This document shows positions 34,396-41,898 of a stretch of DNA of 64,000 nt, one piece after another. The stretch comes from a virus: IMG/VR virus record IMGVR_UViG_3300028874_000010, positions 48,369 through 112,368 of that record; one strand, given 5' to 3'. The position numbers were made by a program, and so were the translations under genes. Below the pieces are notes generated by a model. The model made no database searches and was not told the origin of the DNA. It saw nothing but the letters and a program-made list of their open reading frames with translations. The number at the start of each line of letters is the position of its first letter. Positions within the stretch are counted from its first letter, which is position 1.

Positions 34396-34470
34396 TGGAG
34401 ACGCTACGGAGAATTGAACTCGCGATTTATTCCTTGAAAGGGAATTTTCCTACCTTTAGAAGATAGCGTC
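34396..34470 (-). tRNA. tRNA-Glu(UUC)
   Basis: 75 nt; loop CTTTCAA; perfect acceptor GACGCTA / TAGCGTC, CCA encoded. The T-stem has two mismatches. Confidence 0.82.
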
Positions 34471-34482
34471 ATAATAAAACTT

Positions 34483-34556
34483 TGGCAGGCTTGCGGGGAA
34501 TCAAACCCCAGTCAGCGGTTTTGGAGACCGTTATGTTATCACTACACTACAAACCT
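34483..34556 (-). tRNA. tRNA-Trp(CCA)
   Basis: 74 nt; loop CTCCAAA; G73 and encoded CCA as expected for Trp. Confidence 0.9.
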
Positions 34557-34568
34557 ATTAAAACATTT

Positions 34569-34659
34569 TGGTGGGTTGGAAAGGAATTGAACCTATACAG
34601 ACTTATTGACATCGCGTCGCGTTTACAGCGCGGGGAGCTCACCAGTGCTCAGCCAACCC
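34569..34659 (-). tRNA. tRNA-Tyr(GUA), second copy
   Basis: Class II with a long variable arm; loop CTGTAAA; perfect acceptor GGGTTGG / CCAACCC; CCA encoded. Confidence 0.9.
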
Positions 34660-34726
34660 ATTTACTAAGTGCATTCAGATAAAAACTCTGGCATGTATTC
34701 CTATTCCATCACATGTGCATTCGTAA

Positions 34727-34916
34727 TTAATTTAAAGTTGAAGTCTACAAAATTTGTATGAGGATTCGAACCCATGTCTCCGACTTTCAAGATCGGCGCC
34801 TTACCACTTGGCCAACAAATTCAGAAATTTCAAATCTTGGCGCGTCAACACCAAGATCACTTATTCAGGTAGACTCAACTGTCGAAACAGTTGACGCTAT
34901 TTCAACTTTAAATTAA
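34727..34916 (-). ncRNA. Structured RNA enclosing a tRNA-like domain
   Basis: Leader and trailer of the tRNA-like gene inside are complementary: a perfect 16-bp pair (34727-34742 with 34901-34916) continued by GTCTAC / GTAGAC (34743-34748 with 34869-34874). The leader arm carries an extra CAACTGT-CGAA-ACAGTTG hairpin, and a further ATCTTGG / CCAAGAT hairpin lies next to the tRNA. The whole looks like one folded RNA of about 190 nt. Confidence 0.5.
34750..34821 (-). tRNA. Class I tRNA with UGA anticodon (Ser-like anticodon, Gln-like D-arm)
   Basis: About 71 nt; acceptor AATTTGT / ACAAATT; loop CTTGAAA gives UGA; variable loop is short; no CCA encoded. The D-arm GGCCAAGTGGTAAGGC resembles tRNA-Gln. 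Charging identity is unclear. Confidence 0.7.
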
Positions 34917-34923
34917 CTACTCG

Positions 34924-35000
34924 TGGTGGCCATCCTCGGACTCGAACCGAGAACATTTACGCTCTAAACGTAACGCGTCTTCCAATTGCGCCAGACGGCC
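34924..35000 (-). tRNA. tRNA-Leu(UAG) with short variable loop
   Basis: 77 nt; loop TTTAGAG; leucine-type D-arm, A73, CCA encoded; 5-nt variable loop ATGTT. Confidence 0.85.
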
Positions 35001-35032
35001 AAAATATTACATTTACCGGATTCAGAAAACAA

Positions 35033-35064
35033 AAAAGGCGAATCGTTTAGGATTCGCCTTGATG
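35033..35064 (-). terminator. Intrinsic terminator after small late gene
   Basis: GGCGAATC / GATTCGCC stem followed by six T on the minus strand. Confidence 0.88.
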
Positions 35065-35086
35065 TTAGGATCTGAAGAGTATGTAT

Positions 35087-35185
35087 TTACATACTGTGTC
35101 CAGCTCTTACATTCAAGGCGTGTGCCCACTCATACGATAAACTCTCGTATGAATAAGACAACAGGCTGAGTGATGAACTGAACAT
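35087..35185 (-). CDS. Very small late protein, 32 aa
   Basis: ATG with an ideal AAGGA-TTTAAA-ATG ribosome site gives MFSSSLSLLSYSYESL ... AGHSM. Ser/Tyr/Leu-rich, uncharged. It sits alone between a perfect TATAAATA promoter and an intrinsic terminator. Two hairpins (TACGA-type and AGTATGTA / TACATACT) overlap it, so an RNA function is the alternative. Confidence 0.5.
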   Translation of the reverse strand: MFSSSLSLLSYSYESLSYEWAHALNVRAGHSM

Positions 35186-35220
35186 TTTAAATCCTTAATT
35201 AGTGTTTTGTGCTACAAAAG

Positions 35221-35228
35221 TATTTATA
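35221..35228 (-). promoter_or_regulatory. Late promoter (TATAAATA)
   Basis: Exact core 36 nt upstream of the 32-aa gene. Confidence 0.65.
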
Positions 35229-35310
35229 GCAGGTTTTGAATCAATATGAAGATTATATGCTGTTTTTTGATATTTTAATACTACCAAATTGTAACAACAT
35301 ATTACGAGGC

Positions 35311-35991
35311 TTATTCTAGGTATAACCAGTTTGCTACTTCGATGCTGAGTTCCATCTCTTTGACTGCAGCCGGAATATTCTTAGCTACATTGATAAGTTT
35401 TTGTAGGCTGTCTTGTTTAGTTCCAACAAATTCTGACGAAGTGAACCAATATTCTTCGGAAGCAAAGTCATCATTGGCAATCAATGCGATTGCTTCTTCA
35501 CGATTTTTAGCTTTTGGTTTCTTCATAAAGCCAAAGAACCCTTTTTGTGGTGTCATATAATAAGCGATAAGCCTATCTTGACACGTTTTTTTAGAAACTT
35601 CAATTTGTTCTAGGGCCAAAATAGATTTACTAATAACAAGTTCTTTTGGAATTAATACAAAGCCTAGTTTAGTGGAGGACATATATTTTTCTACGTTATT
35701 TTTAGGTGGGTAATCATCGAAATGATCTATATTTAATGTGAAGATGTCGGGGCACGATGGATCATATGCGGTGACCCAAACACCAAATAACTTAATATCT
35801 TCTACAACATATTCTAACAACTTTGGGCTTGGCAAAGGTAAGAGTGAGCCCATCCATTCTTCAAGGTCCTTAATTCGACTAATGAAAAATTCTCTAGTCG
35901 CAAGATCATCTTCGCAATCTATAATGATAGGATTATTAATCCCATGAGGCGCCCCTCTTGTTTTGCTAGGCCTAACTACAAATTTTGTCAT
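35311..35991 (-). CDS. Hypothetical protein, 226 aa
   Basis: Not recognised. Starts MTKFVVRPSKTRGAPHG; mixed alpha/beta with a basic FFGFMKKPKAKNREEA region and an acidic end. The GC-rich CGTCCTGGCGGCG element lies 20-40 nt upstream. Confidence 0.65.
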   Translation of the reverse strand: MTKFVVRPSKTRGAPHGINNPIIIDCEDDLATREFFISRIKDLEEWMGSLLPLPSPKLLEYVVEDIKLFGVWVTAYDPSCPDIFTLNIDHFDDYPPKNNVEKYMSSTKLGFVLIPKELVISKSILALEQIEVSKKTCQDRLIAYYMTPQKGFFGFMKKPKAKNREEAIALIANDDFASEEYWFTSSEFVGTKQDSLQKLINVAKNIPAAVKEMELSIEVANWLYLE

Positions 35992-36010
35992 TGTTTTATA
36001 TTGTGCTGTA

Positions 36011-36029
36011 CGCCGCCAGGACGTTTAGT
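36011..36029 (+). repeat. GC-rich 19-nt repeat, copy 1
   Basis: CGCCGCCAGGACGTTTAGT, present exactly (inverted) at 56633-56651. An 8-nt inverted part (CGTCCTGG) recurs at 36082-36089, and TTTAGTGG is tandemly repeated next to it. Confidence 0.7.
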
Positions 36030-36123
36030 GGTGTTTAGTGGTCTTGGATATATCCAGCTAATATCTTGATCACACTCGCGGCGTCCTGGTTATTATAGCG
36101 AGGACTATACGATTCTTTCTATG

Positions 36124-36402
36124 TTATTGCCTGGTTGCTCTTTTCAGGTACACATAAAATGGAGCTAAGAGATGGGTTGACTTTAATTTTTCAATCCACT
36201 CTGGAGTCCAGATAAAATCTGGATTTGTGTTTATGCATTTTCGCCACCCAAGCCTAACTAATTCGGCTTCCATTTCATATGACATGTGGGTGCCAAAAAT
36301 TAGTTTAAGCAAATCGCCTTGATCGAGACGTTCATATATTTCGACTTGGGCGTCAGATAAATCTGTTGCAATGGACTGAAACTCATGAGCTTGGGTATTC
36401 AT
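36124..36402 (-). CDS. Hypothetical protein, 92 aa
   Basis: Helical acidic N-terminus (MNTQAHEFQSIATDLSDAQ), then a GWRKCINTNPDFIWTPEW segment. Directly follows the 93-aa gene. Function unknown. Confidence 0.6.
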   Translation of the reverse strand: MNTQAHEFQSIATDLSDAQVEIYERLDQGDLLKLIFGTHMSYEMEAELVRLGWRKCINTNPDFIWTPEWIEKLKSTHLLAPFYVYLKRATRQ

Positions 36403-36405
36403 GGT

Positions 36406-36687
36406 TTATTCTCCCGGTACATTTAAAACAGGGAGGACTGCATAGGCCTCCCAATTAGCCCACCATTGATATCGACACTGGACTTGATTTCTACCATGGC
36501 CTGAAACATAATCACCAAATTTAGTTGAATCAATTCGCCAATGATCAACATCAATTTTTGACATAGTCCCAATCATCTCACCATCAAGATAGATTTCAAA
36601 CATTTCGAGAATTGAGCAATTCCGACTAACTGGAATAGAAACAAACTTGATGTTAGTTGGAAAATCTATGTCAGGTGTCGCCATCAT
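36406..36687 (-). CDS. Hypothetical protein, 93 aa
   Basis: Beta-rich with ILEMFEIYLDGEMIGTMSK and a tryptophan-rich end. A GTAGTATAAT element lies about 35 nt upstream. Function unknown. Confidence 0.6.
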   Translation of the reverse strand: MMATPDIDFPTNIKFVSIPVSRNCSILEMFEIYLDGEMIGTMSKIDVDHWRIDSTKFGDYVSGHGRNQVQCRYQWWANWEAYAVLPVLNVPGE

Positions 36688-36751
36688 GGTGTCCTGAATG
36701 AAGACGTAGTTAATCTGATTATACTACCAACTCATTAAACCAATACTTGAA

Positions 36752-37267
36752 TTAGCGTCGTTTACTAAACCCACCGTAACTGGCTGTTGGCCGTGGCGCC
36801 GAAAAACTTGTAGGACGTGGTGCTACATAACTTGGCTTTGGAGGGATATACATCGAGGTCGATGGCCGCACTGGTACTGCAATAATAGGAGCCGGATGAT
36901 TGTGAACATTGATGATTGTCCGATTATCATGGTAACTTCCAGAACCACCATAATATCCATTATTCATTGGATGTGCGAGCATTCCAATTGCAACACCGGT
37001 TGCAAGAGCTGCGCCAGAATTATCAACCACTACTGGTTGTTGAACAATAACTGGAGATGATTGATACACTTGTTGAGGTTGTTGATATTGCGGTTGTTGA
37101 ACTTGTTGAGCGATTTGGCTTTGCGGGACCATAACGCAATTAGCGTTTCCATTTTGGTCTTGGCCACATTGCTGAACCATCGGTTGTTGATACGCTTGTT
37201 GCTGATGATTATTACACGCGGCCAAAGCAAAAGTTGCAACAATAGCTAATGCAAATTTGTAATTCAT
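36752..37267 (-). CDS. Gln/Pro-rich lipoprotein, 171 aa
   Basis: Signal peptide MNYKFALAIVATFALAAC with a lipobox Cys18, a long Gln-rich stretch, then a Gly-containing hydrophobic segment (ALATGVAIGMLAHPM) and a Pro/Ser-rich basic tail ending in SKRR. Similar in layout to the lipoprotein near 39.2 kb and the small one near 38.7 kb. Would sit on a host membrane, extended into the periplasm. Confidence 0.75.
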   Translation of the reverse strand: MNYKFALAIVATFALAACNNHQQQAYQQPMVQQCGQDQNGNANCVMVPQSQIAQQVQQPQYQQPQQVYQSSPVIVQQPVVVDNSGAALATGVAIGMLAHPMNNGYYGGSGSYHDNRTIINVHNHPAPIIAVPVRPSTSMYIPPKPSYVAPRPTSFSAPRPTASYGGFSKRR

Positions 37268-37341
37268 TATGTTTCCTTTTATTTGTGTAGAAGCATTTTA
37301 TAATAAATCCTATCGAGATATCCTGGATATTACCAAATCGA

Positions 37342-37749
37342 TTATTGGAATAGCTTAGATCCTTCTGGAGTATTATGTTCATCACATAATACACGAATCC
37401 AGCCAGTCGGTGCGCTAGATATACCCGGAACTCCACAAACCTCGCAGGCCACACCAGATTTGATTTCTGCTATACTAACAAATTCACTTATTTGATCTGA
37501 ACAATTTTGGTCTGATCCTTCATATTGATAATATACACGAAGACACCCAAATTTTTCTTTGATCTGATGCCATGTAAAATTGCTATCATTGGTCTTACTT
37601 TTATTTAAAGCCCCTTGGATAGACTCACATAATTCTTCAAATAATCCAAGCCAACCAGGCCCAATACCTAAATAGGCTCTAGAAGTAAATTGGTTAGGAT
37701 ATTTTTGTTTTATTTCAAGTTCTTTATTTCTAAATTCTTCATTAATCAT
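37342..37749 (-). CDS. Hypothetical protein with zinc-like cysteines, 135 aa
   Basis: C-terminal CEVCG ... WIRVLCDEH looks like a zinc site; the middle has WHQIKEKFGCLRVYY, a segment recurrent in phage and bacterial small proteins. Function unknown. Confidence 0.65.
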   Translation of the reverse strand: MINEEFRNKELEIKQKYPNQFTSRAYLGIGPGWLGLFEELCESIQGALNKSKTNDSNFTWHQIKEKFGCLRVYYQYEGSDQNCSDQISEFVSIAEIKSGVACEVCGVPGISSAPTGWIRVLCDEHNTPEGSKLFQ

Positions 37750-37750
37750 T

Positions 37751-38119
37751 TTATTTTTTACTTCTAAAATATGATGTCAAGTACCCATTAATATTTAAGG
37801 CGCCAGCGGGATTACTTGAATGAACACTCCAAGTAAAATTATTTGGCAGTTCATGAAGGCCATCCAATTCACCATCAACTAGCCACTTAGCGAAATCATA
37901 TCCGGATTTCGCTTCTTGACCGAGATCTGTGATCAAACCTTCGGGACCCGGTTGAAGCATATCCCACCCCAAATCATGATCGAATGCAACATGCAATGGC
38001 GGGCCGTAATTTTTACAGAACATAACGGCTTCATCAAAACTTCTAGCGACTAGATATTTCCGGCCATCATTAACATATTCCGGATTTCGTATGTCGTCAA
38101 TAAATAAATTCCAGTTCAA
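37751..38119 (-). CDS. cREC (cyclic-phosphate-processing receiver-like) protein
   Basis: 122 residues from a TTG start overlapping the upstream stop. NLFIDDIRNP (receiver acid pair), ARSFDEAV, VAFDHDLG and VHSSNPAGALNI match the cREC domain, a receiver-like fold linked to RNA-repair and nucleotide-signal operons. Its substrate is not established. Confidence 0.75.
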   Translation of the reverse strand: MNWNLFIDDIRNPEYVNDGRKYLVARSFDEAVMFCKNYGPPLHVAFDHDLGWDMLQPGPEGLITDLGQEAKSGYDFAKWLVDGELDGLHELPNNFTWSVHSSNPAGALNINGYLTSYFRSKK

Positions 38120-38120
38120 A

Positions 38121-38360
38121 TTAGCCGCCCAATACCAAAAATGTTTTGTTGTAATGCAGTTGACCTGGCTTAATGAATCTGGAGCCACGAAGATCAGTAA
38201 ATTCGACATTGCTATCATCGCCATCAAGAATCAAATCTACAGTAGAAACAGAAGTATGCCAGTCACCGCGGTGTTCTTTGAGAACTTCCAAGATCACATC
38301 TTCCGGAAGTGTTTGAAGATATGCGATCAATTCATCACGAGTTGCTCTTTTATTTTTCAT
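38121..38360 (-). CDS. Hypothetical protein, 79 aa
   Basis: Starts MKNKRATRDELIAYLQTLPED by ATGA overlap with the upstream stop. The RxELIxxLQxLPxD opening followed by a beta-rich domain is common in small phage proteins. Function unknown. Confidence 0.65.
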   Translation of the reverse strand: MKNKRATRDELIAYLQTLPEDVILEVLKEHRGDWHTSVSTVDLILDGDDSNVEFTDLRGSRFIKPGQLHYNKTFLVLGG

Positions 38361-38644
38361 GATTTTCCGACCCATGTCCCAGGAAGATGTAGATAAGCCA
38401 TGACGCGCTCAAAAAGAGATTCTTTAAGATCGCTGCATTCATTTTGTGTATGGAATAAAACTTCATCCATGTCCGTAGTTCTGATTGTGATCGAGAACCA
38501 CTCTCCAGTCCTATTGTCATAATTTGGATGAACATACTTAACGGCTTTAAGCTGGGACCTTGGAAAAACTTTAAGCGGGTTGTGGTACTTCTGGATATGC
38601 TCCATTAGCTTGTTAAGCTCTTCCTGTGACATTGGTCGACTCAT
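38357..38644 (-). CDS. Hypothetical protein, 95 aa
   Basis: Begins MSRPMSQEELNKLMEHIQK with helical lead then beta strands. Same transcript as its neighbours. Function unknown. Confidence 0.6.
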   Translation of the reverse strand: MSRPMSQEELNKLMEHIQKYHNPLKVFPRSQLKAVKYVHPNYDNRTGEWFSITIRTTDMDEVLFHTQNECSDLKESLFERVMAYLHLPGTWVGKS

Positions 38645-38656
38645 TTTATTTTCCTT

Positions 38657-38830
38657 TTACCGACGACGAAACCCGCCACTAATAATCACAGATGGGGCTA
38701 CGTAATACGGCGTTGCATAATATGGAGCTGCATAATATGGTGTTGCATAGACATTACCATATGGAACAGGTGCGACAACGCAACCACTCATGGTTGCTAG
38801 TAAAGCTAATGTGATTAAAATACGTTTCAA
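38657..38830 (-). CDS. Small lipoprotein with TTG start, 57 aa
   Basis: TTG behind an AAAGGA site gives MKRILITLALLATMSGC, a lipobox signal, followed by repeated ATPYYAAPYYATPYYVAP units and a basic GGFRRR end. The tail matches that of the larger lipoproteins on either side. The non-ATG start hides it from simple gene calls. Confidence 0.65.
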   Translation of the reverse strand: MKRILITLALLATMSGCVVAPVPYGNVYATPYYAAPYYATPYYVAPSVIISGGFRRR

Positions 38831-38852
38831 AATTTAATTCCTTTGTAAGTTA

Positions 38853-38880
38853 ATGGATCAGGCTATAATTAGCCTGATCC
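38853..38880. terminator. Hairpin terminator after Pro-rich lipoprotein
   Basis: GGATCAGGCTA / TAGCCTGATCC with a 4-nt loop, right after the stop of the 220-aa lipoprotein. U-tract is weak. Confidence 0.65.
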
Positions 38881-38888
38881 ATTTGTCA

Positions 38889-39551
38889 TCACCAGACTCC
38901 ACCTTGGCGAATTATGGTCGGTTGATAATATGATACACGGCGAGGTGCATATGTTCTGGTATAATCTTGGGTGTATCCGCGAGGTGCACCATATGATCCC
39001 GGTTGAACATAACCTTGCGGCAATGGAGGCTGAACCGGAGTCGGAACATAAACTGGTGGCGGTGGCGCATATTGTGGTGGCTGCACATACACTTGTGGCT
39101 GAACAATATGCGGTTGCACATACACATTTGTACTGGGTGGCGGATCATCAGAAGAGTCTTCTGATGAATCCGAATCATGTTTGGCGGCCAATTCAGCATC
39201 GATTCTGGCATTCAACTTGTTCATCGCCGCATCCATTTTGTCAAACAACTCTTGTGCACTCGGGCCAGGAGGCGGTTCATATCGTTGTGGCTGATATCCA
39301 CCAATGACATTGTTAATGATCACTGGTGTCGGTGGCGCAGGCATATTGTTATTGATGACGACTACGGGTTGTTGTGCAGGCTGTTGAACTTGCACATATT
39401 GTGGCTGTTGAATCGGTTGAGCCGAAACGTATTGCTGTTGTGCCTGTGTGGTCTCTTGATCCGGATGTATTCTGGTGTAAGCTTGTTGTGGTTGAACTGC
39501 ACACCCTGACAAAATTGCGATGAATCCAAACACGGCAAATATCTTTTTCAT
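38889..39551 (-). CDS. Pro/Gln/Tyr-rich lipoprotein, 220 aa
   Basis: Signal peptide MKKIFAVFGFIAILSGC with lipobox Cys17. The rest is low-complexity: Gln/Val/Pro repeats, a short helical segment (LFDKMDAAMNKLNARIDAEL), a Ser/Asp cluster, then PPVYVPTPVQPPLP-type repeats. It would extend from the outer or inner membrane. A GC-skewed, repetitive reading frame typical of fast-evolving surface proteins. Confidence 0.75.
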   Translation of the reverse strand: MKKIFAVFGFIAILSGCAVQPQQAYTRIHPDQETTQAQQQYVSAQPIQQPQYVQVQQPAQQPVVVINNNMPAPPTPVIINNVIGGYQPQRYEPPPGPSAQELFDKMDAAMNKLNARIDAELAAKHDSDSSEDSSDDPPPSTNVYVQPHIVQPQVYVQPPQYAPPPPVYVPTPVQPPLPQGYVQPGSYGAPRGYTQDYTRTYAPRRVSYYQPTIIRQGGVW

Positions 39552-39648
39552 GTTTTTCTCCTCGATCGGTATGTGATCACTTTTAGTTATAATGCATAAA
39601 AGTGGACAGTTTTACTATAACACAGAAAGCTCCAACAGTAAATAACTA

Positions 39649-39996
39649 TTATACGGATTTATTGTTAAGGCGGTGCATCAACTCAAAACCGACAAAGGTA
39701 TGCCGAGTGTCAGCATGAAAATATTGCTGCAATTGGTCATCCCACGGAACTCGATAAAAATCAAAATATCCCGGATATGCTTTTTCAATCTCTTCTTCAA
39801 ATTGAACTTGAAGCTCAGTGCGGTCTTTTAAAGCTATAACACGACTAATAAATGCATCCTCTTGGCCATGAATGACTTTATTAATCAATGGATCTTTTTC
39901 ATCTTGGCCCAATTCGGTCCATTGATTATAACTATCGGCCTCGGCATTCCAGGCTGCACTTGCAATAACTTCTGCTTCTTCTCTAGAAATAGACAT
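39649..39996 (-). CDS. Hypothetical protein, 115 aa
   Basis: Acidic, mostly helical, begins MSISREEAEVIASAAWNAE. Function unknown. Confidence 0.6.
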   Translation of the reverse strand: MSISREEAEVIASAAWNAEADSYNQWTELGQDEKDPLINKVIHGQEDAFISRVIALKDRTELQVQFEEEIEKAYPGYFDFYRVPWDDQLQQYFHADTRHTFVGFELMHRLNNKSV

Positions 39997-40053
39997 GATA
40001 TCTCTCCACAGTTATAGTACAGTTAAAAGCGCCATTTCCAGTGTTTCATTTCC

Positions 40054-40395
40054 TCAATCGTTGATGATAAGCACATGAGTACCTTTGCATTCCGGAACCC
40101 GGCGGATCGAATCACGAGTCGGGACGAGGCGCCAACCTAGAATTTCATTTTCGCCATCACGATCTTCATTTTCGCCATCACGATCTTCACTATCGACGAC
40201 GTAGTACACTGCTTTGCCAGTCGCCTTCGAAATCATCTTGAAGCCTTCATCACAAGCATCGTCATACACTTGGGAGAAGACTTGGCGTTTGCCACCTTTA
40301 TCTAACATCGACATTTCCTGAGAAAACATTTTGTTTTCAGCCGAGTAATCAAAGTCTTTACTGGAGAAGGTTGTGTTTGCGATATCCATTTTCAT
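40054..40395 (-). CDS. Hypothetical protein with tandem DRDGENE repeat, 113 aa
   Basis: Contains two adjacent copies of DRDGENE from a perfect 21-bp tandem duplication (about 40148-40189). ATG at 40395 or 40389. A TATAAT element is upstream. Function unknown. Confidence 0.6.
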   Translation of the reverse strand: MKMDIANTTFSSKDFDYSAENKMFSQEMSMLDKGGKRQVFSQVYDDACDEGFKMISKATGKAVYYVVDSEDRDGENEDRDGENEILGWRLVPTRDSIRRVPECKGTHVLIIND

Positions 40396-40468
40396 TACTC
40401 TGCATGTTTGTTGACGTTAGAGTAATTATATCAAGTTCCTAGGAAATGTACATCTTTCTTAAAGAAAT

Positions 40469-40750
40469 TTATCCATTTCGTCTAGCAATATACCCAACTG
40501 GTTCATCATCACCGGATTGCAATTTATTCACTTCAGCTATAGCTAGTTCTTTATCTTGAAAACAAAATCTCTTTTCCCAGCCGTGTCTATTTAAGTCTAT
40601 GTACACGGCCGTGGTGTACAAGAGCTTTGAAGTTCCTACGATTGTTCCATCATCAAGCATCCGGAGATTCTCATACCCATCATCACTGAGGACTTCAATC
40701 AAACTGCCGGAATGTTCGTCTATTTTATAAGTCATATCTTTAATATTCAT
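40469..40750 (-). CDS. Hypothetical protein, 93 aa
   Basis: Acidic beta-rich protein with GYENLRMLDDGTIVGTSKLL. Not recognised. Confidence 0.6.
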   Translation of the reverse strand: MNIKDMTYKIDEHSGSLIEVLSDDGYENLRMLDDGTIVGTSKLLYTTAVYIDLNRHGWEKRFCFQDKELAIAEVNKLQSGDDEPVGYIARRNG

Positions 40751-40780
40751 CGATCTACGGTAGAATGAAAATAAATTATA

Positions 40781-41221
40781 TCACTTTTGGTGAAGTGTAT
40801 CCCAAAACTTTTCCATGATTTTCATTGAGGCTTCATCTGGGTGAACCCACTCTGGTACCGCTGGATGATTTACTTCCCACAATCGATATGTGTTTCTAAT
40901 CGTTCTTCCAACAGTCGAATGCAATTTAATCAAATCTTCTTTTTTAATACTAGTCCAAGCCTCTATACCTTTATCATCCATATTATTTTTTAAATCGGCC
41001 ACAATTTCGTCGACCGTCATAAAGGCTTTCTCTTCAATAACTTCTTCGTATGGTTCTAAATCTTCATCACTAAGCTTCTTATCAGCCACATCATAAATAT
41101 CACTGACAAATTGTGAAATTTCAATATAGTCACCACTCCAGCCATATCTCTTAGCTACTTCAAGAAGTGTTGTTAAGAATTCCGGAGTTGCTAAAGTTTT
41201 AATTATTGCTGTATTATTCAT
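40781..41221 (-). CDS. Hypothetical protein, 146 aa
   Basis: Acidic helical protein; its start overlaps the RNA ligase stop by 4 bp. Function unknown, but co-translation suggests a partner of the ligase or phosphatase. Confidence 0.6.
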   Translation of the reverse strand: MNNTAIIKTLATPEFLTTLLEVAKRYGWSGDYIEISQFVSDIYDVADKKLSDEDLEPYEEVIEEKAFMTVDEIVADLKNNMDDKGIEAWTSIKKEDLIKLHSTVGRTIRNTYRLWEVNHPAVPEWVHPDEASMKIMEKFWDTLHQK

Positions 41222-41898
41222 CCTTCCCTCAATGTGTTTTTGTCAGTTTTAAAAAACCAATGGCCATCTTCAGTCTTAACATGATTTGCTCTAACACATT
41301 TCGCCGCATTCTTTTTCATATCATTGTAATGAAAAGATTGAGCATTAGAGATAACATACCCTTCATCTTTTTCTGGATCTAATCCAAACCCAAGATGCTT
41401 GACTGGAACTATACTCAAAGCAAGATGCATCAAGTTCAAATCTTTGAATGATCCTCTTTTTAAAACAGGGACCATACTCAAATCAAGACATTCACAAAAT
41501 TCTTGCATATCATCTAGTGACAATCTAGTATTTGTTTCATCCCAGATGGCAAACACATAAAAGAAAGACTCTAGATCATGATAAGGAATTGAGTGAAGAG
41601 CTAACATATTCTCGCCGCAGATTCTCCAACCATCGGGAATATCTCTATAAAGTAATGCAGCTAGTTGTTTGATATGATGGCGTGACCAATGATCTTTTGA
41701 ATCTAATGATCTTGCGTGGGAATATCCTCTGCCAATAGTGGTATTCTCACCATCCATTTTTAAGGATGCATAACAGTCTTCCATCGGAATGAAATATTCT
41801 ATCAATTCTTGATTAGTCAGAATTTTGTCATCTGATGTAGAAGATTGAGTCCATGGCAAATGGAAAGTCGTTGGGAATTTATATTCTGGTGTATTCAT
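41218..41898 (-). CDS. RNA ligase (nucleotidyltransferase family)
   Basis: 226 residues. The adenylation motif KMDGEN (K-x-D-G) near residue 47, RICGENMLALHSIPY, FFYVFAIWD (motif III), EGYVIS (motif IV) and KCVRANH (motif V) are all present. It should seal RNA, for example tRNA cut in the anticodon loop. Its partner genes (histidine phosphatase downstream of its start by 4-bp overlap, 2H phosphoesterases elsewhere) could supply end-healing. Confidence 0.85.
   Translation of the reverse strand: MNTPEYKFPTTFHLPWTQSSTSDDKILTNQELIEYFIPMEDCYASLKMDGENTTIGRGYSHARSLDSKDHWSRHHIKQLAALLYRDIPDGWRICGENMLALHSIPYHDLESFFYVFAIWDETNTRLSLDDMQEFCECLDLSMVPVLKRGSFKDLNLMHLALSIVPVKHLGFGLDPEKDEGYVISNAQSFHYNDMKKNAAKCVRANHVKTEDGHWFFKTDKNTLREG

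Noticed and set aside
34924-35000. Amber-suppressor tRNA to explain the in-frame TAG
   Set aside because: The anticodon is UAG, which reads the Leu codon CUA. A suppressor would need CUA. No suppressor anticodon was seen in the array.
34120-35000. CRISPR array
   Set aside because: The repeated-looking pattern is due to tRNA T-arms; spacing and repeats do not fit an array.
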